A stretch of DNA of 64,000 nt from Bisporella sp. PMI_857 (lineage: Eukaryota > Ascomycota > Leotiomycetes > Helotiales > Helotiaceae), in contig JAJSPD010000055.1 of NCBI GenBank assembly GCA_021307315.1, forward strand, positions 1 through 64,000. Reading direction: 5' to 3'. The notes under the pieces are model-generated. The model was not told the origin of the DNA, did no database searches, and saw nothing but the letters and a program-made list of their open reading frames with translations. Shown here one piece after another: positions 1 to 9,699 of the stretch (the first letter of the stretch is position 1; each line of letters begins with the position of its first letter). Made by a program: the position numbers and the translations under genes.

Positions 1-39
1 GTCAAAAGAGGGTAGAATAGTAATGCCAAGCCATTTCGG

Positions 40-73
40 CGCGTTGCGCTGTAAAATCGCGTTGCGCTGTAAC
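40..73. repeat. Short direct repeat next to MITE
   Basis: The 14-base word GCGTTGCGCTGTAA occurs twice in tandem, at about 41-54 and 59-72, as an 18-bp unit. The second copy runs into the left end of the palindromic element that follows. It may be a slippage or insertion footprint. Function is unknown. Confidence 0.6.
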
Positions 74-341
74 CCACTAGGAGGCGAAGTCTACTATCCT
101 CCCCCCTAAATAGAGGTTAAAGGGTGGGCTCCATGGGTATTGCTGCTTCTGAATGGCTATAAGCCCTTGCGGCTCCTTGCAAAATCCACTTAATGCCCAT
201 TTTTCCTTCTTGCACGGCCAGCAGCGATGGGGCAGAAAAGTCAAACTCTTAACTTGACTGGCGACAAAAGCTCTTGGCAGTACCCATAGAGCCCACCATT
301 TAACCTCTATTTAGGGGGGAGGATAGTACTAGGGGGTTATG
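69..341. mobile_element. MITE-like palindromic element, about 270 bp
   Basis: The two ends are long imperfect inverted repeats. The left arm, about 70-138, reads TAACCCACTAG and then TACTATCCTCCCCCCTAAAT onward. The right arm, about 281-340, is its reverse complement with few mismatches, except for an extra block of about 11 bases near the left end (GAGGCGAAGTC, 81-91). The ends TAACCC...GGGTTA fit a TA target duplication flanking ACCC(A/C)CTAG. There is no coding capacity, so this looks like a non-autonomous terminal-inverted-repeat element. The TA duplication points to a Tc1/mariner-type transposase supplied in trans, which is inference. Confidence 0.75.
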
Positions 342-381
342 GGGCCACAATTAGTCAACAGGCTCACCTTCATATAATTAC

Positions 382-508
382 CTAGTCAACCGCCCAAAAA
401 GTCGGCTTACTAACGTCTGTCCACAAAAAAAAATTTCTTGGAATATTTTGGGTATTCAGGTTATATTTTTGGGCGGCGGCCGTTGAGCGGACTAAGCGGT
501 TGACTAGA
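382..508. mobile_element. Second MITE-like element, about 127 bp
   Basis: CTAGTCAACCGC at 382-393 is matched exactly by its reverse complement GCGGTTGACTAG at 497-508. A second inner pair matches as well: GCCCAAAAA near 392-400 and TTTTTGGGC near 467-475. If the TA inside each CTAG is the target duplication, the repeat begins GTCAACCGC, similar in style to fungal pogo/Fot1-type ends. It lies about 40 bp from the preceding element and has no coding capacity. Confidence 0.65.
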
Positions 509-915
509 TTTCCGTTCTATCTACTGTGCAACGCCTCTTACGCCTGCATATCCGTACCAAGCAGATTATCACCACTTATCAAAATCATTTGTGAAAACAT
601 AGCTTCAAACTTTGAAATTCACAAGGAGAAAAGGGGGAAGTATTTCGGTACTTAATGAAGCATGACGTGCTCGGAAATGTATGTAGATGATATATCGTCG
701 CAGCGCTTGCCAACGACTATATATATGTTTGTCTTAAACACTTACTGAAGATCTCAAGCAAGAACAAATGACAAAACATCTTTAGATTCGAGCACTATTT
801 CATTCTTTACGTATCTTGATTCATAGATGATATTTTACCAAGCGATTACAGAATAGCAGACAGTCCTCATAACGCTTCGATCCATGTACTCGAGACAACA
901 TATACGGAACCTCCC
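509..915. other. Downstream flank of AA9 gene
   Basis: About 400 bases of AT-leaning sequence between the second MITE and the stop codon of the AA9 gene. It presumably holds that gene's 3' UTR and terminator. I see no reading frame or RNA gene. Confidence 0.5.
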
Positions 916-1999
916 CTATGCGTCCCATTTCTTGACCTTTCTTAGGTTTGGATAACCTGTTGATGAAGCAGTGGGCACCGCTGGATAAGTCTGCGTGATC
1001 GTCTTTGCCCCAGTATAGAGTGCTGGACCTGGGATGGTATAGGTGTCCAAGGGGCTTTTGTAGACATCATAGACAATTCCTGGGTCAGTGTTCTTGTACA
1101 AAGATGTGCCAAGCACCCCAGCCGGGTTATCTGTTCCAGAGCTTGTTACTAGATTCTTAAGTTAGCATCCGGCTACGAGAAGGGTGGAAAGGAAGGACGT
1201 ACTAGCAAGATTGATGCAGAAAGCATAATTCTGCGCACCATTTGTCGATTGGGCAGCATGCAGCGCGATGGTCTCGTGGCGAAGAACGTAATTGCCCTGA
1301 GCAATGGTTGGAGGAATAACAACTGTCCACGTATTGTTATTGGCAATCATCACATCTGAGCCCCAATAGCCACTCGTTATCGATGTTGGGTTGATTAGGC
1401 CGACGGCATCAATCTTGAACCACTTCAATGTTGTTTTGTCAACAGACTGGCAAGGACCGTTGCACTTGGCGAGGTAGTCGATCATGGGCCCCTTGTGAGA
1501 GACTGGCCAAGGAGTCCAGTTGAGTTGTACTTTTCCACCAGCTTTCACTCTAGCGGTTGTTTGGCCTGGGGTGGCGCCCTTGTGACAGATGATATCGGCA
1601 TTTCCATAGGATGACGGAGGCACAAACCCATTATCCAGGTCTTGGGGAGTAGACCAAGCTACAAGAATTGGAAGGGGGTTCATATACTGGTATGATGGGT
1701 TGTACCCCTGGTAGCTGGAGGATATTAGCCGATGTAGACCACAAGAATAGTGAAACGTACTAGACCCCATCTGCGATTATACCACTGACAGTGCCATCTG
1801 GTTAAGAGAGAGTCAGTAAAGTAACTAACTCATAAGAGATACTGTTCTGTATTAGGCCATAATCCCATGTTCGAGATTATCATTATAGATCATGGGGCCT
1901 CAACATGATAGGGAAAGCTGTTGAAAGTAGATGATCTAATATGCACTTACGGGCTGCAACAGCTGAGATCAGATTGAGTAAAGCGAGTTGAGTGAACAT
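916..1999 (-). CDS. AA9 (GH61) lytic polysaccharide monooxygenase, secreted
   Basis: Copper enzyme that oxidatively cleaves cellulose or other beta-1,4-glucans outside the cell. Four exons splice in frame: 1951-1999, 1761-1797, 1203-1714 and 916-1148, giving 276 residues. The signal peptide is residues 1-16 (MFTQLALLNLISAVAA). Cleavage exposes His17, the N-terminal copper-brace histidine, whose codon is split by intron 1, in HGTVSGIIADG. The second brace histidine is His102 (SHKGPMIDYLAKC). The second-sphere region RHETIALHAA lies near 174-183, and the axial tyrosine is Tyr192 in QNYAFCINLA. These residues define AA9. No CBM1 or GPI tail is visible, so this is a single-domain enzyme. Exon 2 is only 37 nt and was recovered because it restores the conserved start of the mature protein. 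The family is certain. C1/C4 regiospecificity cannot be told. Confidence 0.93.
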
Positions 2000-3358
2000 G
2001 ATGATCACAGTATAGATGTACTATGCAAATTAATTCAAGGACTGAGAACAGACGATGTGGACAAGAACTTCCCCCAGCGGCTTGGGCCTTTACCCCAGAT
2101 TTATATAGACGTGCATAGATCGAAAATATGGATCATCAATGCAACAGTTGTATATTTGGCTGCGGAGGAGAAGGACAACAGAGCCACTCAAAAGGTGAAG
2201 ATATCCATAGATGCGTCTGATGACTCGTGGCCGACAAGGGAGGATAATATACACGGCTCTCTACTTTTCCACACTCCGCCAATGAAATAATTTTCACATC
2301 ATTGAAGTCTGGAGATACCAAGCCTAAGTGCCGCGCGCTGACTTGATCGCGGGGAAATTCTTGATTTTCTTTGGGTTTCAAGATCCCGAAGAGCCGTCGG
2401 GTTCTTACAGGCGTGTGACTTTAGCCGTAGTACAAGCACGAGATCAAAACACGTTGTAGCTCTCAACTAATAAGAACTTTATAAATGCTGCTTGATCGGG
2501 ATAAAGGCGTGTGTGACTAGCAGAATATGAGGCTCAAATTTCCAAGACATTCTATTTGCCACAAGAGGCGACAATACGACGCAAACCTCAAGCTCAAGAA
2601 ATGCTTCACAGACAGGCCAAAATTTGCATCTTGGGTTGGTTTGCTTGCCACAAACATATGATAACTTCCCATTAGGATTGTATAGGTTGATATGAGGCAA
2701 ATTCATTGAGCAGTGTTGCTCGATAGCCGTGCGCCACATTAGGAAGTACACATTGGTTATTTCTTGAAAATATGTGGTGCTTTATCCGTTTTCTTTCTGA
2801 GTCTCATGCAGAGGAGAACACCATGTCATATTCTCAAAGAAACAAAAGCTATAGGGTTGCCAGGATATCGTACTGAGAGTATGTACGACATGAGGTGAAA
2901 ATAAAGATCGGAGAGGAGGCCTTGGCATTGATCACGTGTTGTCCACTCTCTCCCGTGCAGGCACCAGTCAACTAGATCTTTGATTATAAGCGAACACAAA
3001 ATTCGGTGAGCTTTGACATCGGTATCCTACTCTAGTGCAAGTGATATTACACCTAAAATCGTGTGTAGGCAGTAGGCCGGGAAAAGCCAGTATTGGACAC
3101 AAAACCTAGATGCTAGATCTAGGCTACAATCTTGACAATTGTGGTAATAGCTGTGCGCATATCGTCATCTTTGAAGCGGATTAGCGGAAAATTACCTATT
3201 GGCGACTCAGGCACACAAGTGCTAGACGAGGCAACCAATGTGCGGTGTAACAAGAAGGTGAGAACGGAGGTGCACATGCAAGCCAGCCAGTTAGTAGATT
3301 TATTTAGTGAGACGAGGCAGAAGGCAAATCTAGTAAGCGCATCACACTGAAAACCGAT
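2000..3358. other. Intergenic, no supported gene
   Basis: Upstream region of the AA9 gene plus a stretch before the 2EXR pseudogene. Reading frames here are 100 codons or shorter, use non-ATG starts or lack recognisable motifs. A TGATCACGTGTTG sequence near 2930 contains a CACGTG core. Nothing else stands out. Confidence 0.5.
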
Positions 3359-4263
3359 ATGGCAAAGCAAATCATCAGGTCTACAGCCCTCAGCAACACA
3401 ATCGAATGTGACTTGAAGCCGGCTCTGTGGAGCGGGAAAGCGTTGAGGAGAAGTATAGCAATTGGCCTGGATAAAAGTGTTCCGGCGGTTATTTTTGGAA
3501 TTTTTACAGAATTACCAAAGAAACTGCGAATACACATTCGGACACTTACTCTAGATGAATTTACAACCCATTTCCTCGAAGCCCTCCTGGATAATGTGCT
3601 CAAACAATTCGTCGCTCCTCAAACCCCTGATAGTGTGGTTTCTGTGTCTGGCTATCCAGCATTTGTCTTGGTTCCGATCCACTTCCTAATCACAACTTTT
3701 TTACTGTTCACCGAATCCAGCCAGGTTCGGGCAATGTGCATTCATCCGAGGGAGGACATCCTCTACATACCACATCTCGACAACTTAAATATCCACTTAA
3801 TACTGAGGCTACGTACGTCATTGAAGCAAATAGAGAGATTCGAATTATTGCAATCCTTGTTTTGGCCTTTATATCGATGAGCTAGGGGTATATGAGATGT
3901 GCGGCTTTGCTGCAAATTTGGCCTGAGCTAGAGAAAGTCCATATTGTGACTAGTACCGACTATGATTCTACGGTGGGACACTGGGATTTCTTTGGGAACC
4001 AAGTCAGGTTCAACCTTGATCTTCATATGGTCAAGAAAAACAACACTTCTAGTAAGCAACAACCTTGTATTTCAAGTCTTTGGCAAGCGACTTTTCTTCA
4101 TCGAAGCTCTCGCAGAATCTTGAAGATGATGAAGGCGCACAAGCAATGGAGAGAAGCAAGGAAGAGTCTAGTTCGAATCCAGAAATTATCTACCTTGAGC
4201 TATTATGCAAGCGACCAAACAATAGTGACAAGATGCGGTACAATGCCCTTTAATGTACATTGA
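3359..4263 (+). pseudogene. 2EXR-family protein, frameshifted relic
   Basis: Conceptual pieces in three successive frames resemble the 2EXR domain, an F-box-like family expanded in Leotiomycetes that typically starts F-x-x-L-P-x-E-L-R-x-x-I-W. Frame one (3359-3880) has IFTELPKKLRIHI and later HPREDILYIP and LDNLNIHLILRLR. It then hits a stop, and the sense continues in a second frame (IDELGVYEMCGFAAN, about 3861-3911). From about 3900 it moves into a third frame (IWPELEKVHIVTSTDYDS). The expected cysteine/ESR segment (LLHxCRESR) is eroded to LLFTESSQV. No GT-AG intron explains either jump. I read it as a pseudogene with at least two indels. Family assignment is by motif resemblance, and a start at 3359 is nominal. 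Confidence 0.65.
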
Positions 4264-5418
4264 CCCCACAGCCAACCATACTTTTCATCCTGCGAGCTCT
4301 GACCCCAATTGGCTGGAGATATGAAATGGCACATTATTCCTTGAATGACAACGAGCAGAACGAAATCTTTATTCGGAGGTAGGAATGAGGGAAGCTCCTA
4401 TCCTTCCTTCATGGACTGCCTGCAAAAGCTCCAAGAGATATTCTGAAAGTGGAGCCCAACAGCACGTTTAAGATGACAGCATTGTTCTTTCAGTCAGTTC
4501 CATTACCTAAATAGAAGTCAATGAAATGCATTCTGAGTTGATGAGTTTGCTTGCTCAGCATCATCTGCTGGTTATTTCGCTCTACTCAGCTCTATGGCCA
4601 TCAATGTAACCTATCTTTCCAGCCTTATCTCTATTCTTCAATTTTCTCGAGTTTCTCTTAATCTTTGAGAATTAACTTTGTAGTTCGGTAAGATGAGATC
4701 AAATTCACCATCAGAGCTAGTCCAAGTATAGAAGTATATTGTATAGTAAGCCCTCTCATGCTTTAAAAAAAGCGCCAATTATGTCAGCCTTGTCGTATCA
4801 TTTGTTTTCGCGATAGGGAATTTATTGATTTTCGTGGTGGGGAAGATGGGTCAGGCCTCTCGGTGTCGAAATCCGGATACAGTCAGGGTTGTAGCAAGTC
4901 CTCAAGGATACGACCATCTGTGAAAGGGAACATACGAAATTCTGCTGATGGCCGTAACATTCTTTATCTTAATCACCCTAACGCTTACTAGCGGGCCATT
5001 ATTTGATTTTTTTCGCTGCCTAGTCGATTGAAGTTGTGGGTCAGGTTGCCTTGCTCTGCCTCTACTTGTTAGATCTTTGTGAGGACTTTCGTATAATGAA
5101 TCAGGCATAGCGAGGAATGAATCCTTTCGCATACTCATTCAGAATTCAATACAGCTGTGTTGAGCTGTGGTCTGAGTGGCTACAGGCATCTGCTCAATCA
5201 CACTGCCAGAAGCCGACATCACTTAGTATTGCGACTTTTTATAATCTGATAAAGTAGTCCGCTTTGAAGCAAACCACGAGAGTGACTTTGTATTACAAAT
5301 AAGAGATCATATACATGCGTGGCCTACCCATTACTTTTGGACTCAAGATCACTATAACTCTCTTAAGGAAAGCACCGCAAGCCGACATACATTACAGATT
5401 CTGCAAGCTGATTCTGAT
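4264..5418. other. Intergenic, no supported gene
   Basis: About 1.15 kb between the 2EXR relic and the NMN adenylyltransferase gene. Only short frames occur. The last few hundred bases must contain the promoter of the downstream gene, but no clear TATA or leader element could be singled out. Confidence 0.5.
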
Positions 5419-6289
5419 ATGGTTCTCAACAACTCTCAAAGCTTTCGTATATCCCAACCAATGGCTGCGTATGCATTCCCTACGCAGCGACTGAAGCGCA
5501 CAATGGAAGACCCCCAAAAGACCCCTATTGCGCTGGTCTATTGTGGTTCATTCTCTCCAATTACAAACACGCATCTTCGCACACTTGAGCTCGCTGCCGA
5601 TCACGCCAAATTCAGCACTAATTATGAGGTCGTCGGTGCATATATCTCCCCTGTCTCAGATGCTTATCGTAAAGCAGGTCTTACAAGTTCAAAACACAGG
5701 TAGGTACAGACAGTACATATCCTCTACCTGATCCGTGAAACTTATGACAGTGGCTCTCAGAGTCTAACAATCTATTAGATTGAACATGTGCCAGCTCGCC
5801 GTCAACGAAGACTCAAGCGGGATAATGGTGGATGACTGGGAAGCGAGAAAGGAATATTATACACCAACCACCGAATTACTACGTCATTTCCATACATCAT
5901 TGAACACGGATTTTAATGGCGTTGCATCATTTCCTGGGCTGCGGAAGCCAATCTCCATCGTCCTTGTTGCAGGAGGAGACCTCGTGCAAACAATGTCGAA
6001 CCCAAAATTATGGTCTTTCCAAGATATAGAGCATATTCTGGACAAATATAGTGTTTTCATGGTAGAGCGCACTGGCACTGATACAGGGCGAGCGCTTGCC
6101 CCGTTGAGCAGATGGAAGGGAAACATCCATGTAATTCAAGACAACGTTCATCACGATTCGAGCAGCACGAAGATTCGCCAGTATCTGACTGCGGGATTGA
6201 GCGTGCGGTATTTGATCCCTAACCCGGTTGTTGCTTACATAGAAGAACATGCACTATACCAAGGGGAACAAGTTCAGTGCCTTGATTGA
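5419..6289 (+). CDS. Nicotinamide/nicotinate-nucleotide adenylyltransferase (NMNAT)
   Basis: Joins NMN or NaMN with ATP to make NAD or deamido-NAD, the last shared step of NAD biosynthesis. Exons 5419-5699 and 5779-6289 give 263 residues. The donor is AG/GTAGGT and the acceptor CTATTAG, restoring H-R-L-N-M-C. The nucleotidyltransferase signature G-S-F-S-P-I-T-N-T-H-L is at about residues 43-53 (the eukaryotic GxFxPxxxxHLR motif). The second ATP motif S-S-S-T-K-I-R lies near 222-228, followed by the usual YLIPxPVxxYIxxHxLY ending. Length and layout match fungal Nma1/Nma2. An in-frame ATG at 5461 could be an alternative start, because residues 1-14 are poorly conserved in character. The family is very secure. 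Which yeast paralogue it matches cannot be said. Confidence 0.93.
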
Positions 6290-6962
6290 AAGCTATGTTG
6301 GATTCATACGGAGAGAATATATCAATCTGAGCAACATTCAAAATATGTAAGTCATAGTCCCACTACGAAGCTTCCACTGAAACACTCTGCTAATCGAAAT
6401 ATTTGCAGTACGACACACAGAAGTTCAAGGAAGCAGAACTCTTGGTGTTTTACCCGCAATCTTTATAAACATAAAGGCTAGGGAAGAATGCAGGTTTCGT
6501 GGCCGGTTGAAACCACTGGCAGAGGTTTTACATTCCTCACCCATCCGGCTCCTCTCCCAGCAGAACATTGAAATGAGCCCCTCCAACCTTGTCGGAGGAA
6601 TTTACACAGGCTTTAGCTATAGTGAACTACTCAAAGCCGATCACATCACACCAATTCTAGTAGACTTTGCCATCGTCTTCTCCGTCTTACATTACTTTCT
6701 TTAGCATTATCATTACTTCATTACCCATATGAAAAATTGTTGAAGTTTAGCTTTGATGCCCAAGGCCTTGATATCCCAGTCGTATTATTCCCAGCAGTCT
6801 CCTTCCATCTGGAATAACAGCTCCTTGGACCATGACAGCAAGCTCAAGCCTCTTCCTCGGATGTCCCGTGGTAAATTTCTACATTTCCATATCCGTCTAC
6901 CCTCATTACTCCCAAGTGTCATGCCTCTACCCTTCAAGCAAACACTGATTAGACATGCATAG
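6290..6962. other. Intergenic, possible lost 5' exons of GPI-protein relic
   Basis: Holds the 3' end of the NMNAT transcript and the region where the first exon and signal peptide of the next gene would be expected. A plausible acceptor (GCATAG, ending 6962) precedes the open frame of that gene. No convincing ATG plus hydrophobic leader could be spliced to it. Confidence 0.4.
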
Positions 6963-7484
6963 TCCGCATTCGCAAGTCTCGACAAAGCCTGCCCGGTAAG
7001 CAAGGTACCAGAATGTGCGACGAAGACCAACGACGATAAATGGGACGCGGCATGCTGTTCCAGCATCAGCGCCTTCGGGAATAGCTTCGAAGCATGCTAC
7101 CTCTCTCACGCCCCTACCTGCCTAAACATCGCTGGTGCGCTCGCTCATTTCCTCCAGTCACATGTTAAAAAGTGCCGCAAGCTCACAATCTGAACAGAAG
7201 CAACATCTTATTTCGGCGCAGACGTTGCATCCTTCACTTCTGACAACCCGTGCTACTCCCTGGTCTCGCAAACCACTACAGAATCCACCATCTCTACTAC
7301 ATCTACCAGATCCGAAACCACGATCACGGGAAGTAGAGATACCACCGGTATGGCGGCGAACACGGTGAGCGGCACAAGTACTAGTGCAACGCCGACAAAT
7401 ACCGGTGCTGCGAAGAAAACGAGTGTCAAGAATGGCGTGCTGGGTATGGTGGTTGCTTTGGGGATCTATGGGATCTTGGGCTAG
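6963..7484 (+). pseudogene. Cys-rich GPI-anchored cell-surface protein, nonsense-interrupted
   Basis: One reading frame runs from 6963 to the TAG at 7482-7484, interrupted only by a TGA at 7191-7193. The first half is cysteine-rich (KACPVSKVPECA, DAACCSS, EACYLSHAPTCLNIAG, VKKCRKLTI). The second half continues TEATSYFGADVASFTSDNPC and then a Ser/Thr-rich stalk. It ends in KKTSVKNGVLGMVVALGIYG-like hydrophobic sequence, a standard GPI-anchor addition signal with a small-residue omega region before it. Sense on both sides of the TGA shows a single point change (for example GGA to TGA) could have caused it. The N-terminal signal peptide is not found. It is unrecognised beyond a generic ascomycete GPI protein. 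A sequencing error or an overlooked intron remains possible. Confidence 0.6.
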
Positions 7485-8425
7485 AGTAACCACTTGGCAT
7501 ATTATCAAATTCGAGACTTTTTTTGGGGCCAAACCCTACTCTCCTGTGCGCTTATCGCCGCCTATGTGACATGTTGGTTATGTGAAGGGAGGCCAGCCAA
7601 TAACAGGTTGTCGACCATGAAGTATAGATTTTGTTGCAGTTCGTGGAAACTATCGATTTTCTAGTTCTCTCAGGTCATAGCGTTTGCCGAAAGTCAGTAT
7701 TTGCACGCTTCCATCAAGTTTGCTTTTTGCCGAGACACCGCACGAACGCGCCACGAAGTAAGGAGGCTGCTTCGCTTACCGAAGTTTCCCTCTGGCTGGG
7801 TCGACGCTATTTTATTTCTTGGGAACCTCATAACAAGTCATTTGATAGATATCTCGTGTTCTGATCCTCTGATGAAGATTTTCCCCCACCGCGATTACTA
7901 CCTGTGTACGTGTGCCTTGCGTGTATGTCCATTCATAGTTTCAAGATTAGCGTCTTTTCATGCCCTTCACGTGTTAAAAAGCCTAATACGGTAAACTTTA
8001 ACGGATCGCAACTTTCATACGTTTCTTAATTCGAACGCGTAATCTTATCCGGCTGATGAATCTCGAATATCAGCTCTTCGGCATGAGATCAGGAAGCGTA
8101 ACAATATCGTTCACGCTTTCGGAAAAATAAAACGCCTGATTTGCCGTATTCAAACAGCGTAAAACTGGCTAGCCTACACTTCTTCGGGCTCTATCGCTTC
8201 TGCTAAAACGCAATAGAAGCGTTGGTTTAATGATACTGTGAAATCTTATGAGAGGCGGGTGGTTAATAACTTCTGTAATTTGTGGTAAAGAGTTCATGTC
8301 AGCATGACATGGCGCATTTGGTCTGAAAAGGGTTTGGCAAAGTTCTGCACTCTGAGATATTAATTAAAGAAACTTATGTTAATGCTTTACTCCCTTAATA
8401 TAGAGCCGCACTTCTTGATGAGTTC
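7485..8425. other. Intergenic, no supported gene
   Basis: About 0.9 kb with only short overlapping frames (around 7631-7994) that have no recognisable features. It is mildly AT-rich towards 8200-8420. Confidence 0.5.
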
Positions 8426-8974
8426 ATGAGTAACCTCATACTCTCGAGCGGCTATTACTACCCTAAGTATATTCAATTCCTCAACGTAACTCAACCAAAA
8501 CGCCTAAGAATCCCGAATGAGCAGCATACAATGAATAACCCTCAATCCGTGCCACAGACAAACCCACCATACCCAAACATACCACAAAATTTCCACCTCA
8601 GGCCTATCCAAGGATGGATCGGGTCCACACAACTGCCGATCGGTAAATACTTCCCTCCCCCTTACCAATCGCTCCCTCTTCCCAATCTAGACCAATCCCC
8701 AGAGTTCCTACGACGTAATGAAATCCCACAGCAAAACGGTATAACGCAAAACCGTCAGAAAAAGAAATCTACCGGTAACTGCAGAAGCAAAGCTGCAGGT
8801 TCAAGAAAAACCCAAGCTCGGATTTGCAGGTTGCTTATTTCCCAGCCAAGGAAAAGCTTGTTTCGCGCTTTCCGCGCGGACCATTGGTTGGTCGCACTGC
8901 ATCGCGATGCGCAGAGATCCGTGCTCGGGGAATACCATGACACTCTAACCATTAACCAAAACGTCTATATATAG
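8426..8974 (+). CDS. Hypothetical protein, Pro/Gln-rich
   Basis: A single open frame of 182 codons. An internal ATG at 8531 would give a more natural start (MNNPQSVPQTNPP). The N-terminal half is rich in Pro, Asn and Gln (NPPYPNIPQNF, YFPPPYQSLPLP). The C-terminal half is basic (RQKKKST, RKTQARICR). No signal peptide, membrane segment or domain is recognised, and no intron was needed. Composition could reflect a chance frame. It is listed because it is the longest ATG-initiated frame in 7.5-9.7 kb. Confidence 0.28.
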   Translation: MSNLILSSGYYYPKYIQFLNVTQPKRLRIPNEQHTMNNPQSVPQTNPPYPNIPQNFHLRPIQGWIGSTQLPIGKYFPPPYQSLPLPNLDQSPEFLRRNEIPQQNGITQNRQKKKSTGNCRSKAAGSRKTQARICRLLISQPRKSLFRAFRADHWLVALHRDAQRSVLGEYHDTLTINQNVYI

Positions 8975-9699
8975 AGTATAAGCACAGGGGTGGTTGGGGG
9001 CATCTCCGTTGATCACAGTGAAATAAGAAAATGTATTTTTTGAGACTGTTTCTCCTACCGCGCCGCAGCCGTTCAAACGTTCAAACGCCTCGGTACCCAT
9101 CCGCTATCCGGAACGGCGAGAAAGCCAGCCGATGGAAGCAGCGGCTTGAGTAACAACAGGCACGGATATCCCAGCGCTGAATACGCTTGCACCATTCTCG
9201 GTGCAGGCCCCGCCCTACAACATCGCGTATATACTCGTGCAGACCCAAAAATCCATAGCGAGATTTCGAGGCGGTGTTTAATGGGGAGGTCGGAAAATTG
9301 TTTAGTCTTGGATGTTTGATAGGTAGGGAAGACTGGAGGAGGCAGGTTGAGACGCTTGGCTGAGACGGCTGAGATAGGAAGGGAGATAGGACCATGTTTA
9401 ATGGTAAATATAACAGGGAAGATCTTACGCTGGTCCTAGCCGATGCATGGAGATGAGAGAACCAGGCATTCGGATTCCACGAGTCATACACACGAGCCAA
9501 AAGCCATTCATGATATTGACAATATGTCACTCGTATTCATACATAAAGAAGCCTAGACCCAAACTTGAGACCTGCTCATCCTTTCCTTTCCCAAATCTTT
9601 CCCTAGAAACCGAACCCAAAAAGTATAAAGGAATGTATGAATCGAATATATCATCTACTTTTCAGTAGGTCTAATTTATGTCCCTGAAAGCATCGCATT
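8975..9699. other. Intergenic, 3' flank of mucin-like gene
   Basis: About 0.7 kb downstream of the mucin-like gene. A 149-codon minus-strand frame (9081-9530) has no family features and is treated as chance. No RNA gene or repeat is seen. Confidence 0.45.

Noticed and set aside
1988..2290. 100-codon plus-strand frame overlapping the AA9 start
   Set aside because: It begins at TTG, overlaps the signal-peptide exon of the AA9 gene on the other strand, and has no motif or splice context.
4165..4185. GTTCGAATCC, a tRNA T-loop-like sequence
   Set aside because: No matching acceptor, D or anticodon stems nearby; it lies in the 2EXR relic.
9081..9530. 149-codon minus-strand frame
   Set aside because: Composition is Ser/Arg/Tyr-rich without domain, signal or conserved block; likely chance.
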